Assembly (NCBI GenBank): GCA_050258575.1
Contig: JBLMYZ010000043.1
Location: 1 to 17,411 of the forward strand
DNA length: 17,411 nucleotides
Reading direction: 5' to 3'
DNA from: JAPUDS01 sp050258575
GTDB lineage: Bacteria; Patescibacteriota; Saccharimonadia; Saccharimonadales; Saccharimonadaceae
The notes under the pieces were generated by a model, which worked only from the letters and a program-made list of their open reading frames with translations, did no database searches and had not been told where the DNA came from. This document shows positions 1 through 6,259 of this stretch, in pieces (the stretch's first letter is position 1; the number at the start of each line of letters is the position of its first letter). The position numbers and the translations under genes were made by a program.

Positions 1-1
1 A

Positions 2-160
2 CAATTTCACGAAGCCATTGCCATGGCCATCTACTACTACAATCACGAGCGCATCCATCTCAGCCTCAAGATGAGCCCAGCGGCTTACGCCGCTCGGCTC
101 AAAGAGCAAAATGAGCGAACCGAAAGTTTAGAACGAGTGTTGCAGAAAACGGGAGCTTGA
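2..160 (+). CDS. IS3-like transposase, C-terminal end (partial)
   Basis: The frame is open from the window edge and ends in TGA at 158-160, giving 52 residues. It contains YYYNHERIHLSLKMSPAAYA, which matches the end of the DDE integrase-core (rve) domain of IS3-type OrfB transposases, where a Y-N-E/H-R-x-H-x-x-L-x-x-x-x-P-x-x-Y/F pattern precedes the C-terminus. The short tail after it is charged (KEQNERTES). The rest of the gene, including the catalytic DDE residues except possibly those upstream, lies outside the window. I could not find a clear terminal inverted repeat in the 130 bases downstream, so the end of the element is not defined. It is an indicator of past insertion at this edge. 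The family is fairly sure; the exact IS subgroup is not. Confidence 0.8.
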   Translation, partial: QFHEAIAMAIYYYNHERIHLSLKMSPAAYAARLKEQNERTESLERVLQKTGA

Positions 161-208
161 CAGCTCGTCAACGGAAGACGCACCTATGTAGAACAGCTAC
201 AGAAGTTA

Positions 209-400
209 TTACCGAGATATATCGAGAGAACATCTGAGCCAATTAAGATTGTTGAACGTGAATATCAAAAAGCGTCCTCTAAATAAATCCGTTACTTGTC
301 GCTCGCATGATGCTATTCTGTTTTGTTCATCTTTCCATTGCTCCCAGAAGCGAGATTTTGAAAGGGTCCCATCCCAATCTATAAATATAATTTCACTCAT
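209..400 (-). pseudogene. Truncated HAD-superfamily hydrolase, N-terminal fragment
   Basis: The reading frame begins at an ATG (400) that overlaps the last 8 bases of the CYTH gene, as in a translationally coupled pair. Its first residues, MSEIIFIDWDGTLSKSRFW, contain the HAD motif I (hhhhDxDGTL), in which the first Asp would be the nucleophile. After about residue 35 the sequence stops looking like a HAD protein and the frame ends at 63 residues, far below the usual 180-230 residues. No other HAD motif is visible. The IS3-like transposase end lies only 49 bases beyond, so interruption by that element is the simplest explanation. Reading the other two frames did not recover an obvious continuation. 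It is probably non-functional. Confidence 0.55.
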
Positions 401-929
401 GGGCTATATCGTTCATCAGCAGGTCACTGTATGAGCCTTTTACCAAATCCTTTTCAGAGATAGCCATCTCCAAGGCATAAAATTCACACTGCTCTTGAAG
501 TTTCTTTGGCCCGATAGAACCGTCCCAATCGATTGCCTCTATCTCCATGAACGTACCCAGTCCCTTTACAGTGTCGATATGAAACTTCACATTATCGATA
601 AAGTATATCTCGCGTGTTTTATCTACCTCAACTTTTACTCCGAGTGCTTTTTCGAGGACGGGGCGTAAACTCGAAGGATTATTTATCTCGGCAAAGCTAA
701 TTTCTGATTGCTTTGGACCAGCTTGGTCGCTTCGATTGTAAAATATAAGATTGTTCTCGATTGAACCTTCGCGAAGTTTTAGCCTTCCGCTTTTAACATT
801 GAAATAAGTGTCAATTTGATGATCAGTACCCTTGAAGTCTGCATTATGAGATACTAAATAATCACGAATTTTCTGATGATTACGGCACCTTGCTTTAATC
901 TCTGAGTTGATAATATTAGTTTGTTTCAT
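393..929 (-). CDS. CYTH-domain protein (class IV adenylate cyclase CyaB / thiamine-triphosphatase superfamily)
   Basis: This 178-residue protein belongs to the CYTH family, whose tunnel-shaped enzymes bind triphosphate substrates with a metal. The N-terminal E-x-K-x-R pattern (INSEIKARC) takes the place of the family's ExExK motif. It is followed by TDHQIDTYFNV and GRLKLREG, then basic residues (FYNRSD), and the HIDTVKGLGTFMEIEA strand typical of CyaB-like members. Substrate (cAMP synthesis, thiamine triphosphate or polyphosphate) cannot be decided from sequence. I chose the ATG at 929 over the GTG at 935 because AGGAGG (935-940) lies 5 nt before this ATG and overlaps the GTG. The gene overlaps the start of the broken HAD gene, and the two look like an original pair. 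Base composition is AT-richer than in the housekeeping part. Confidence 0.85.
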   Translation of the reverse strand: MKQTNIINSEIKARCRNHQKIRDYLVSHNADFKGTDHQIDTYFNVKSGRLKLREGSIENNLIFYNRSDQAGPKQSEISFAEINNPSSLRPVLEKALGVKVEVDKTREIYFIDNVKFHIDTVKGLGTFMEIEAIDWDGSIGPKKLQEQCEFYALEMAISEKDLVKGSYSDLLMNDIAHE

Positions 930-946
930 CTGCACCTCCTGTATAT

Positions 947-963
947 ATTATACCTAAGTTAGG
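947..963 (-). promoter_or_regulatory. -10 box and short palindrome upstream of the CYTH gene
   Basis: Read on the minus strand, TATAAT (952-947) lies so that transcription would begin about 940, leaving only an AGGAGG-containing leader of about 11 nt before the ATG. The odd palindrome CCTAAGTTAGG (953-963) abuts the -10 box where a -35 element would be read, so it could be an operator. No good -35 hexamer is seen. The palindrome may be chance. Confidence 0.4.
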
Positions 964-1087
964 AGAAGAGATGTGTCTACAGAGCTACTGAATATAGTAA
1001 ATGAAGCGTCTGTAAGCAAAGTATCTCCCAACAGGGCAGCATCATTAAAAAACCAGATACTTTATAATTTCTCCAATGGTCTCGGGA

Positions 1088-1119
1088 TTCGGCGGGTCGC
1101 CCCGACCCCACCCGCCGAA
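1088..1119. repeat. GC-rich perfect inverted repeat (10-bp stem, 12-nt loop)
   Basis: TTCGGCGGGT at 1088-1097 and ACCCGCCGAA at 1110-1119 are perfect reverse complements around a C-rich loop. It sits in a non-coding stretch. There is no T-run directly after it on the plus strand, so it is not a standard terminator. A TATAAT at 1063-1068 without a recognisable -35 lies just upstream and could start an RNA containing this hairpin. Confidence 0.7.
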
Positions 1120-1185
1120 AGTAATTGTCAGATATTTTGCTCAAAATCAGTTCGAACATCGCGATAGAGATGAGCCATGAAAATG

Positions 1186-1216
1186 TCCTCGAACATTTAT
1201 CGTTCGGGGATTTTTT
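1186..1216 (+). terminator. Intrinsic terminator in the gap before crtE
   Basis: TCCTCGAAC (1186-1194) pairs with GTTCGGGGA (1202-1210) in a 9-bp stem with one G-U pair and a 7-nt loop, followed at once by six T (1211-1216). It would end a plus-strand RNA. No convincing protein gene lies upstream on that strand, so the terminated transcript may be non-coding. Confidence 0.7.
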
Positions 1217-1223
1217 CATCGTT

Positions 1224-1373
1224 TTGGGGTGTGGATAGAAACCTCGAATGCATAGCATGAGGGGGTGAGGACTGCCAGTCGGCAGTCCGGAAAAGAATCT
1301 TCCGAGTCGAACTATGTTCGACGCCGTGAAGTTCGGGGGTTGCGAGACGCGACCGAATCCCTCCTCCCCAGCC
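1224..1373 (+). ncRNA. Candidate structured RNA of unknown family
   Basis: This stretch, bounded by two terminators, folds by eye into a row of hairpins. They are CCTC..ATGC/GCAT..GAGG near 1241-1262; GGACTGCC-AGTC-GGCAGTCC (8 bp, perfect); CGGAA/TTCCG; GTCGAAC-TAT-GTTCGAC (7 bp, perfect); and TTCGG..TTGCG/CGCGA..CCGAA. The ends can pair as TGGGGTG with CTCCCCA (6 of 7). The 3' end resembles a tRNA-Ser end (AATCCCTCC..GCCA), but there is no D arm, anticodon arm or normal 7-nt T loop. I also see no signature of RNase P RNA, tmRNA or SRP RNA. No upstream promoter is obvious. The stems are real; that they form an expressed RNA, and on which strand, is inference. The plus strand is favoured by the terminator that follows. 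Confidence 0.45.
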
Positions 1374-1408
1374 AAATAAAAAACGGCTCTTGTGGTCGTT
1401 TTTTATTT
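1374..1408 (+). terminator. Terminator directly upstream of the carotenoid promoter
   Basis: AAATAAAAAACG (1374-1385) and CGTTTTTTATTT (1397-1408) are perfect reverse complements with an 11-nt loop. The stem is A/T-rich with a T-run on each strand, so it could act in both directions. It separates the candidate RNA from the crt operon, and its last bases overlap the -35 box of the crtE promoter. Confidence 0.65.
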
Positions 1409-1433
1409 GACAGGGTTAGCGATAGTGTATAAT
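1407..1433 (+). promoter_or_regulatory. Promoter of the carotenoid operon (leaderless geometry)
   Basis: TTGACA (1407-1412), a 15-nt spacer and TATAAT (1428-1433). Both hexamers are perfect consensus although the spacer is short. The first base expected in the mRNA is about 1440, the A of the crtE ATG, and no Shine-Dalgarno lies between, so crtE is probably translated from a leaderless message. No operator is seen. Confidence 0.75.
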
Positions 1434-1439
1434 GAGCAC

Positions 1440-2483
1440 ATGTCAATTTATCGCGAGGCAGTTGGAGTAGAAATAAACCGTTACCTCACTTCGCTCATGA
1501 CTGCGCGGGAAACAGCCGCTTCGGCTATTCATCGGTCATATGAGACACTTTGGTCGCATATAGCAGCGGTATCATCAGACGGCAAACGTATTCGACCCTA
1601 CTTGACCGTGCTCACGTACGGTACGCTCGACGAAAAAATCATACCCGTTGCTGCCGCCCAAGAACTTATCCATATTGCGATGCTCATGCACGATGACGTC
1701 ATGGATCAGGACTTTGTGCGCCACGGGAAACCAAACATTAGCGGCCTCTACCGTTCAAAATATGAAACATACCAGCGCCTTTCGGCGAACCAAACCGCCC
1801 ATTATGCCCACAGTATCACTATCCTTGCGGGAGATTTACTTATCGCCGAAGCGTTTCGCAGTATTGAAAACGCTGCTTTTACGGCTAGTATTCGCCAGCA
1901 AGTAGCTCAGCAACTCTCACAATCTTTGTTTGAGGTTGTCGGTGGACAGTTCATGGACGTGCAGTCAAGTTTTGTGACCGATGATAGTTTCAGTCCGCTC
2001 GATATTTATCGATTTAAAACGGCGTCCTATAGCTTTATTCGCCCGCTTATCACTGGCGGCATTTGTGCGGGATGGAAGCAACCAACGTTAGATATCCTGC
2101 AGGAATTTGGGACACACCTTGGGGTCGCTTTTCAAATCCAGGACGACCTTTTAGGGGTATTTGGCGACGAAACGAAAACTGGCAAATCTTCGCTCACCGA
2201 CCTACGCGAAGGAAAAAATACGCTGCTTCGAACTATTCACGAAAAACATGCTACTACTGAACAAAAGAAACGGCTGGTGTGTCTAGGGACAGAAACCGCC
2301 ACAAACGAAGAACTGTTGGCCGTCAAACACGACATGGTCGCAAGCGGCGCGAAACAAGAAACGCTTCGCCTGTCAAATGAATACGCCGACAAAGCACTGG
2401 CATCGCTCGACTCCCTGCCTCATCGGGACGTCGCAGCTGCACTCACGGAGCTTGTTGAAAAACTGCGCGGCAGGGACGTCTGA
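1440..2483 (+). CDS. crtE: Geranylgeranyl diphosphate synthase (CrtE, polyprenyl synthetase family)
   Basis: This 347-residue cytosolic enzyme should condense IPP with allylic diphosphates to make C20 GGPP, the first committed precursor of the pigment pathway. The family landmarks are present in order: GKRIRP (48-53), first Asp-rich motif DDVMD (85-89) within LMHDDVMDQD, GD near 131, and the second Asp-rich motif QDDLLGVFGD (234-243). The start is the ATG at 1440 because the upstream in-frame GTG lies inside the terminator and promoter. The -10 box puts +1 at this ATG. It is the first gene of six, and its TGA overlaps the next ATG by one base. Chain length cannot be fixed by eye, but the pathway context calls for C20. 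No isoprenoid-precursor genes lie in the window. Confidence 0.93.
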   Translation: MSIYREAVGVEINRYLTSLMTARETAASAIHRSYETLWSHIAAVSSDGKRIRPYLTVLTYGTLDEKIIPVAAAQELIHIAMLMHDDVMDQDFVRHGKPNISGLYRSKYETYQRLSANQTAHYAHSITILAGDLLIAEAFRSIENAAFTASIRQQVAQQLSQSLFEVVGGQFMDVQSSFVTDDSFSPLDIYRFKTASYSFIRPLITGGICAGWKQPTLDILQEFGTHLGVAFQIQDDLLGVFGDETKTGKSSLTDLREGKNTLLRTIHEKHATTEQKKRLVCLGTETATNEELLAVKHDMVASGAKQETLRLSNEYADKALASLDSLPHRDVAAALTELVEKLRGRDV

Positions 2484-3304
2484 TGAATAACCTTTACACG
2501 CGTACCGCCTACGAGCTTTCAAAGCAGCTGATGAAGCGTTACTCAACGTCATTTTCACTCAGCAGTCGTTTGTTTGGAAAAGATATTCGTCCGCACATCT
2601 TTGCAATCTATGCAGTTGTTCGTATTGCAGATGAAATCGTCGACACGTACCGCGGCGACGACGCTCTCGCGCAGTTAGACACCCTTGAAAAAGAAACTAT
2701 AAACGCACTTGCAAACAGCTACCACACAAACCCCCTACTGCACGCCTTTGCCCAGACTGCCCGTCGCTGCGCTATTGACCAGTCGCTCATTGCACCTTTT
2801 TTTAACAGCATGCGGATGGACCTTGAGAAACAGCATTTTACACAAGCAACTTATGAACAGTATATTTACGGCTCAGCCGAAGTAATCGGGCTGATGTGTT
2901 TGCGGGTATTTGTTAGAGAGAGCGAACCAACATACCAGTCGTTACAAACTGGTGCGCAAGCGCTTGGTGCCGCGTATCAAAAGGTGAATTTTTTACGCGA
3001 CATCAAAGCAGACTATGAACAACTCGGTCGAGTGTATTTTCCTGGTGTCGACTACGCCACGTTTTCTGAAACGCAAAAAAATGACATCGTGCGCGATATT
3101 CAACACAACTACGCCACAGCTGCTGCGGTTATACCGCACCTCCCGCGTTCATCACGGCGAGCCGTGCGCGCCAGTTATTATTACTACTCAGCGTTACTGA
3201 AAAAAACCGCCCGTGCGTCGGTCGATACGCTAAAAACGAAGCGTTTGCGGGTTGGAACTATAACAAAGCTGAGGCTGCTACTCAAAGCCTCACTCGACAT
3301 ATGA
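2483..3304 (+). CDS. crtB: Phytoene synthase (CrtB)
   Basis: At 273 residues this is a trans-isoprenyl diphosphate synthase of the squalene/phytoene synthase family, which joins two GGPP to form C40 phytoene. The first Asp-rich motif is DEIVD (50-54, in VVRIADEIVDTY). The second is FLRDIKAD followed by LGRVYFP (170-187), where RDxxxD coordinates the second substrate diphosphate. Length is a little below the usual 290-310. The start ATG overlaps the crtE stop (TGATG), and its own stop overlaps crtI by ATGA, so translation is probably coupled on both sides. Squalene-type synthesis is a formal alternative, but the adjoining desaturase and cyclases make phytoene far more likely. Confidence 0.93.
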   Translation: MNNLYTRTAYELSKQLMKRYSTSFSLSSRLFGKDIRPHIFAIYAVVRIADEIVDTYRGDDALAQLDTLEKETINALANSYHTNPLLHAFAQTARRCAIDQSLIAPFFNSMRMDLEKQHFTQATYEQYIYGSAEVIGLMCLRVFVRESEPTYQSLQTGAQALGAAYQKVNFLRDIKADYEQLGRVYFPGVDYATFSETQKNDIVRDIQHNYATAAAVIPHLPRSSRRAVRASYYYYSALLKKTARASVDTLKTKRLRVGTITKLRLLLKASLDI

Positions 3305-4824
3305 CACTGACACCGAAAACAGTCGTCATCATTGGCGCCGGTTATGGAGGGATGGCACTTGCGAACCTGCTTGCGAAACACGGTTGCACAGTCCATGTGT
3401 TTGAAAAAAACGCTACACCAGGCGGACGTATTCATGCCATCAAAAAAGACGGCTTTACGTTTGACCTTGGGCCGTCGTGGTATCTTATGCCGGAAGTTTT
3501 TAGTCAGTACTACGAGCTGTTTGACCTCGACGTCGCTGCACGGCTTGATCTCATACGGTTTACTCCAGGCTACCAAGTATTTTTCGAAAATCACTCGCCT
3601 ATTCGCATACAAGGTGACACTGCACTTGACGAAGCTACCGTTGAACAACTTGAACCTGGCGCGGGTGCTGCGTTTCGAAAATACACCACTCGGAGTACCA
3701 CCGCATATACACTCGCCGTAAAACATTTTTTGTATAACAATTTTTCGCGGTTACGTGATGTTTTAAAATGGGAAATTGTTCGCAGTGCGCCTAGCATGCT
3801 CAGCCTGGTGTTCCAAACACTCGACAGCTACGTCAGTAAACAGTTTCGCTCGCTTCAGGTAAAACAGCTACTGGAATACCACATGGTATTTCTCGGCAGT
3901 TCGCCGTTTCAAGCTCCGGCGCTCTATTCGCTCATGAGTCATCTCGACTTTAAGAGCGGCGTATACTATCCAAAACTCGGGATGCTCGCGCTCGCTGACG
4001 ACCTCTATGAGATAGGGAAACAATTGGGCGTTATCTACCACTTTGCAGCGCCCGTTGAACGTATTGTTGTCCAAGATGGAGTTGCAACAGGCGTCAAATG
4101 TGTCGACGGTAGCACATATACTGCTGACTGCGTGGTCTCAAACGCCGACCTGCATTTTACGGAAACTCAGTTGCTTGCACGCGACCACCAATCATTCCCC
4201 GAGCGGTATTGGAAAAAACGTCAGCCCGGACCAGGTGCGCTACTTATCTCGCTGGGAATCAAAGGCTCACTGCCGTCGCTCCTGCACCACAACTTGTATT
4301 TTGTTGAAAACTGGCGAGAGAACTTTGCTGATATTTATGAAACAAAACGTGTTCCAGAACATGCCTCGATATATATTTGCAACCCTACAAAAACCGACCC
4401 TGCGCTCGCCCCGAGCGGCCATGAAAATATTTTTGTCCTCATGCCGCTCCCTGCCGGAGTAGATATCGCGGCTGACATGCAGCAGCAGCTCATGGAACGC
4501 ATCATCGCGACACTCGGCAGAGTAGTCGACAACCCTCAACTAAAAAAGCGCGTCGTTAGTGCGCACATGTTCGGACCGCAAGACTTCTCTCGCACATTTA
4601 ACGCTTGGCAATCAAACGCCTTTGGCGGCGAGTCGCATCTCCTCAAACAAAGTGTGATATTTCGCACTCCAAACAAAAGCCGCAAAGTAAAGCATCTGTA
4701 CTATGTCGGGGCGGGCACAACCCCGGGTATCGGACTGCCGATGTGTCTGATTAGCGCAGCACTCACCTATAAAACTATGTTCGGCATAAAACAGTCAGGA
4801 CCTTTGCGACGTGACGATATATAA
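3301..4824 (+). CDS. crtI: Phytoene desaturase (CrtI)
   Basis: This is a 507-residue FAD-dependent desaturase expected to convert phytoene to lycopene (four desaturation steps) at the membrane. The N-terminal Rossmann motif GAGYGG (12-17) is followed by an acidic strand end (VFEK) and the GGRI segment (41-44), then DLGPSWYLMPEVF, typical of CrtI. Near the C-terminus YYVGAGTTPGIGLPM (467-481) is the family's second flavin-binding signature. Length is normal for bacterial CrtI. It overlaps crtB by 4 bases and the next cyclase gene by 14. Whether it stops at neurosporene or goes to lycopene cannot be read from sequence, but the downstream cyclase and elongase genes imply lycopene. Confidence 0.94.
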   Translation: MTLTPKTVVIIGAGYGGMALANLLAKHGCTVHVFEKNATPGGRIHAIKKDGFTFDLGPSWYLMPEVFSQYYELFDLDVAARLDLIRFTPGYQVFFENHSPIRIQGDTALDEATVEQLEPGAGAAFRKYTTRSTTAYTLAVKHFLYNNFSRLRDVLKWEIVRSAPSMLSLVFQTLDSYVSKQFRSLQVKQLLEYHMVFLGSSPFQAPALYSLMSHLDFKSGVYYPKLGMLALADDLYEIGKQLGVIYHFAAPVERIVVQDGVATGVKCVDGSTYTADCVVSNADLHFTETQLLARDHQSFPERYWKKRQPGPGALLISLGIKGSLPSLLHHNLYFVENWRENFADIYETKRVPEHASIYICNPTKTDPALAPSGHENIFVLMPLPAGVDIAADMQQQLMERIIATLGRVVDNPQLKKRVVSAHMFGPQDFSRTFNAWQSNAFGGESHLLKQSVIFRTPNKSRKVKHLYYVGAGTTPGIGLPMCLISAALTYKTMFGIKQSGPLRRDDI

Positions 4825-5140
4825 CTATACCTATATTGCTGCCTTGCTGTTTTGCCTAGGGTGTATGGTGCTCGTTGACTATCGTTTCAAGCTCGGGTTC
4901 TTCGATAAGCCGAAACAGACTGCCGTCGTGCTCGTGGTTGGACTGACGGTTTTTATGGCGTGGGATATAGCCGGCATCTCCCTTGGGATCTTTTTAAGCG
5001 GAACTTCTACTTACATGAGCGGGTGGTTTCTCGGTCCTCATTTTCCTGTCGAAGAGATTTTCTTTTTGCTCTTTCTTTGCTACTTTACACTCATCATCTA
5101 TAGACTCGGAGAACAGCGATGCCGACATACGCGCTCCTAA
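4811..5140 (+). CDS. crtYe: Lycopene cyclase half-subunit 1 (CrtYc/CrtYe type)
   Basis: A 109-residue, very hydrophobic protein with about three membrane helices. It contains the PVEEIFFLLFLCY signature (79-91), in which the Pro-Val-Glu-Glu is the hallmark of the heterodimeric actinobacterial cyclases (CrtYc/Yd, CrtYe/Yf, CrtYg/Yh, LbtA/B). These act on lycopene or its C50 derivative to form terminal rings. The start is GTG at 4811 inside the end of crtI (14-base overlap); no nearby ATG gives a full first helix. Ring type (beta, epsilon or gamma) cannot be decided from these motifs, so the symbol follows the Corynebacterium cluster whose order matches. Confidence 0.88.
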   Translation: MTIYNYTYIAALLFCLGCMVLVDYRFKLGFFDKPKQTAVVLVVGLTVFMAWDIAGISLGIFLSGTSTYMSGWFLGPHFPVEEIFFLLFLCYFTLIIYRLGEQRCRHTRS

Positions 5141-5406
5141 ACCTCATCACGTTATCTATCGTACTCGGTGCATTACGCTTCAGTAAACGCCTTCGCTTTG
5201 ATACTCCCGTTGTCGCGACCTGCGGTTTACTGCTCATTTTTACCGCAGTGTTTGACTCGCTGATGATTGACGCGGGACTTTTTTCCTACAACCCAGCAAC
5301 ACTCACGGGCATATACATTTGGAAAGCGCCTGTCGAGGACTTTTTCTACGCGCTGTTAGCGGGTATACTGATACCAAACCTCTGGCGAGGAAAGAAACAT
5401 GCATAA
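5119..5406 (+). CDS. crtYf: Lycopene cyclase half-subunit 2 (CrtYd/CrtYf type)
   Basis: A 95-residue membrane protein with about three helices and the partner signature PVEDFFYALLAG (71-82). In this family both subunits are needed and pack together into one cyclase. WKAPVEDFFY preceded by a GIYIW segment is typical. The ATG lies within the end of the first subunit gene (22-base overlap), favouring equal production of the two chains, and its stop overlaps the next ATG by 8 bases. Length is at the short end of the family. The pairing with the preceding gene is clear; the ring geometry of the product is unknown. Confidence 0.88.
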   Translation: MPTYALLNLITLSIVLGALRFSKRLRFDTPVVATCGLLLIFTAVFDSLMIDAGLFSYNPATLTGIYIWKAPVEDFFYALLAGILIPNLWRGKKHA

Positions 5407-6259
5407 ACTGCGACTGCTTTTTACCACCTCTCGACCTATCTCATGGGTAAATACCGCGTATCCATTTGCGGCAGGATACCTGCTACTCGGCGGCGGTTTG
5501 ACGCCGCAGCTTTTCGTTGGGACATTGTTTTTCCTCATCCCCTACAACCTCCTCATGTACGGTATTAACGACGTGTTCGACTATGAGTCGGACATGCGAA
5601 ACCCGCGAAAAGGCGGTGTTGAAGGAGCTGTAACTCCAAAACGTTATCATCCGCTCATCATCTGGTCCTCTGTGGTGATGTGTCTTCCGTTTGTGCTTGC
5701 CCTTGCTGTTTTGGGCGGTATCGCGAGCACCCTCACTCTCTTGTGCGTGCTGTTTTTTGTCGTCGCCTACAGCGCCAAAGGGCTGCGGTTCAAAGAAGTG
5801 CCCTTTCTTGACTCAGCGACGTCGAGTTTACATTTTGTAGGCCCGCTCGTCTACGCCTACTCATTGTTTCCCGCACTCCCTTCAGGATCGTGGCGCGTTG
5901 TGGGTGCATTTTTTGCCTGGGGAGTCGCTAGCCAGGCCTTCGGCGCTGTACAAGATATCGTCCCTGACAGACAAGCAGGTATAGCCTCTATCGCAACAAA
6001 ACTCGGCGCCAGATCCACCATGCATTTTGTTCTGACGATGTATCTCGCTGCAACCCTGCTGACTGCGTCGCTCCTCACAATCCCCGCTGTTATCATGGCA
6101 GCCGTCTCACTTGGATACGTTGTTATTGCGTTCCCATATCGCACCCTCAAAGACACCGACTCGGGTACTGCCAGGCGAGGATGGAAGCAGTTTTTGTGGT
6201 ACAACTACACCACTGGATTTGTGCTCACGATAACACTTATCGCAGCTCACTATCTCTGA
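5399..6259 (+). CDS. crtEb: UbiA-family prenyltransferase, probable lycopene elongase (CrtEb type)
   Basis: A 286-residue integral membrane protein with about eight to nine hydrophobic segments. It carries both Asp-rich motifs of UbiA prenyltransferases: NDVFDYESD (57-65) and DIVPD (186-190) within AVQDIVPDRQAGIASIATKLG. The latter wording and the genomic position after the two cyclase halves match lycopene elongases (CrtEb/LbtC/CrtE2), which add C5 units to lycopene and so lead to C50 carotenoids. It is the last gene of the operon. It has no clear terminator and runs 23 bases into the 3' end of trmD on the other strand. A UbiA enzyme acting on another acceptor is the alternative; the family is sure, the lycopene role is inferred from context. 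Confidence 0.8.
   Translation: MHKLRLLFTTSRPISWVNTAYPFAAGYLLLGGGLTPQLFVGTLFFLIPYNLLMYGINDVFDYESDMRNPRKGGVEGAVTPKRYHPLIIWSSVVMCLPFVLALAVLGGIASTLTLLCVLFFVVAYSAKGLRFKEVPFLDSATSSLHFVGPLVYAYSLFPALPSGSWRVVGAFFAWGVASQAFGAVQDIVPDRQAGIASIATKLGARSTMHFVLTMYLAATLLTASLLTIPAVIMAAVSLGYVVIAFPYRTLKDTDSGTARRGWKQFLWYNYTTGFVLTITLIAAHYL

Noticed and set aside
973..1167. A 64-residue plus-strand frame with a purine-rich stretch upstream
   Set aside because: The GTG start is poorly placed, the protein has no recognisable features, and it runs through the perfect GC-rich hairpin at 1088-1119.
1224..1373. Possible tRNA, tmRNA, RNase P or SRP RNA
   Set aside because: The 3' end resembles a tRNA end, but no D arm, anticodon arm or standard T loop can be drawn. 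I found none of the conserved core motifs of the other RNAs on either strand.
977..1375. A 132-residue minus-strand frame through the gap before crtE
   Set aside because: It crosses both terminators and all the hairpins, has no ribosome-binding site, and its composition (Pro/Ser/Arg-rich, no domain) looks like the translation of a structured-RNA region.
3184..3726. A 180-residue minus-strand frame across crtB and crtI
   Set aside because: It is antisense to two unmistakable genes, with no motif or start signal.
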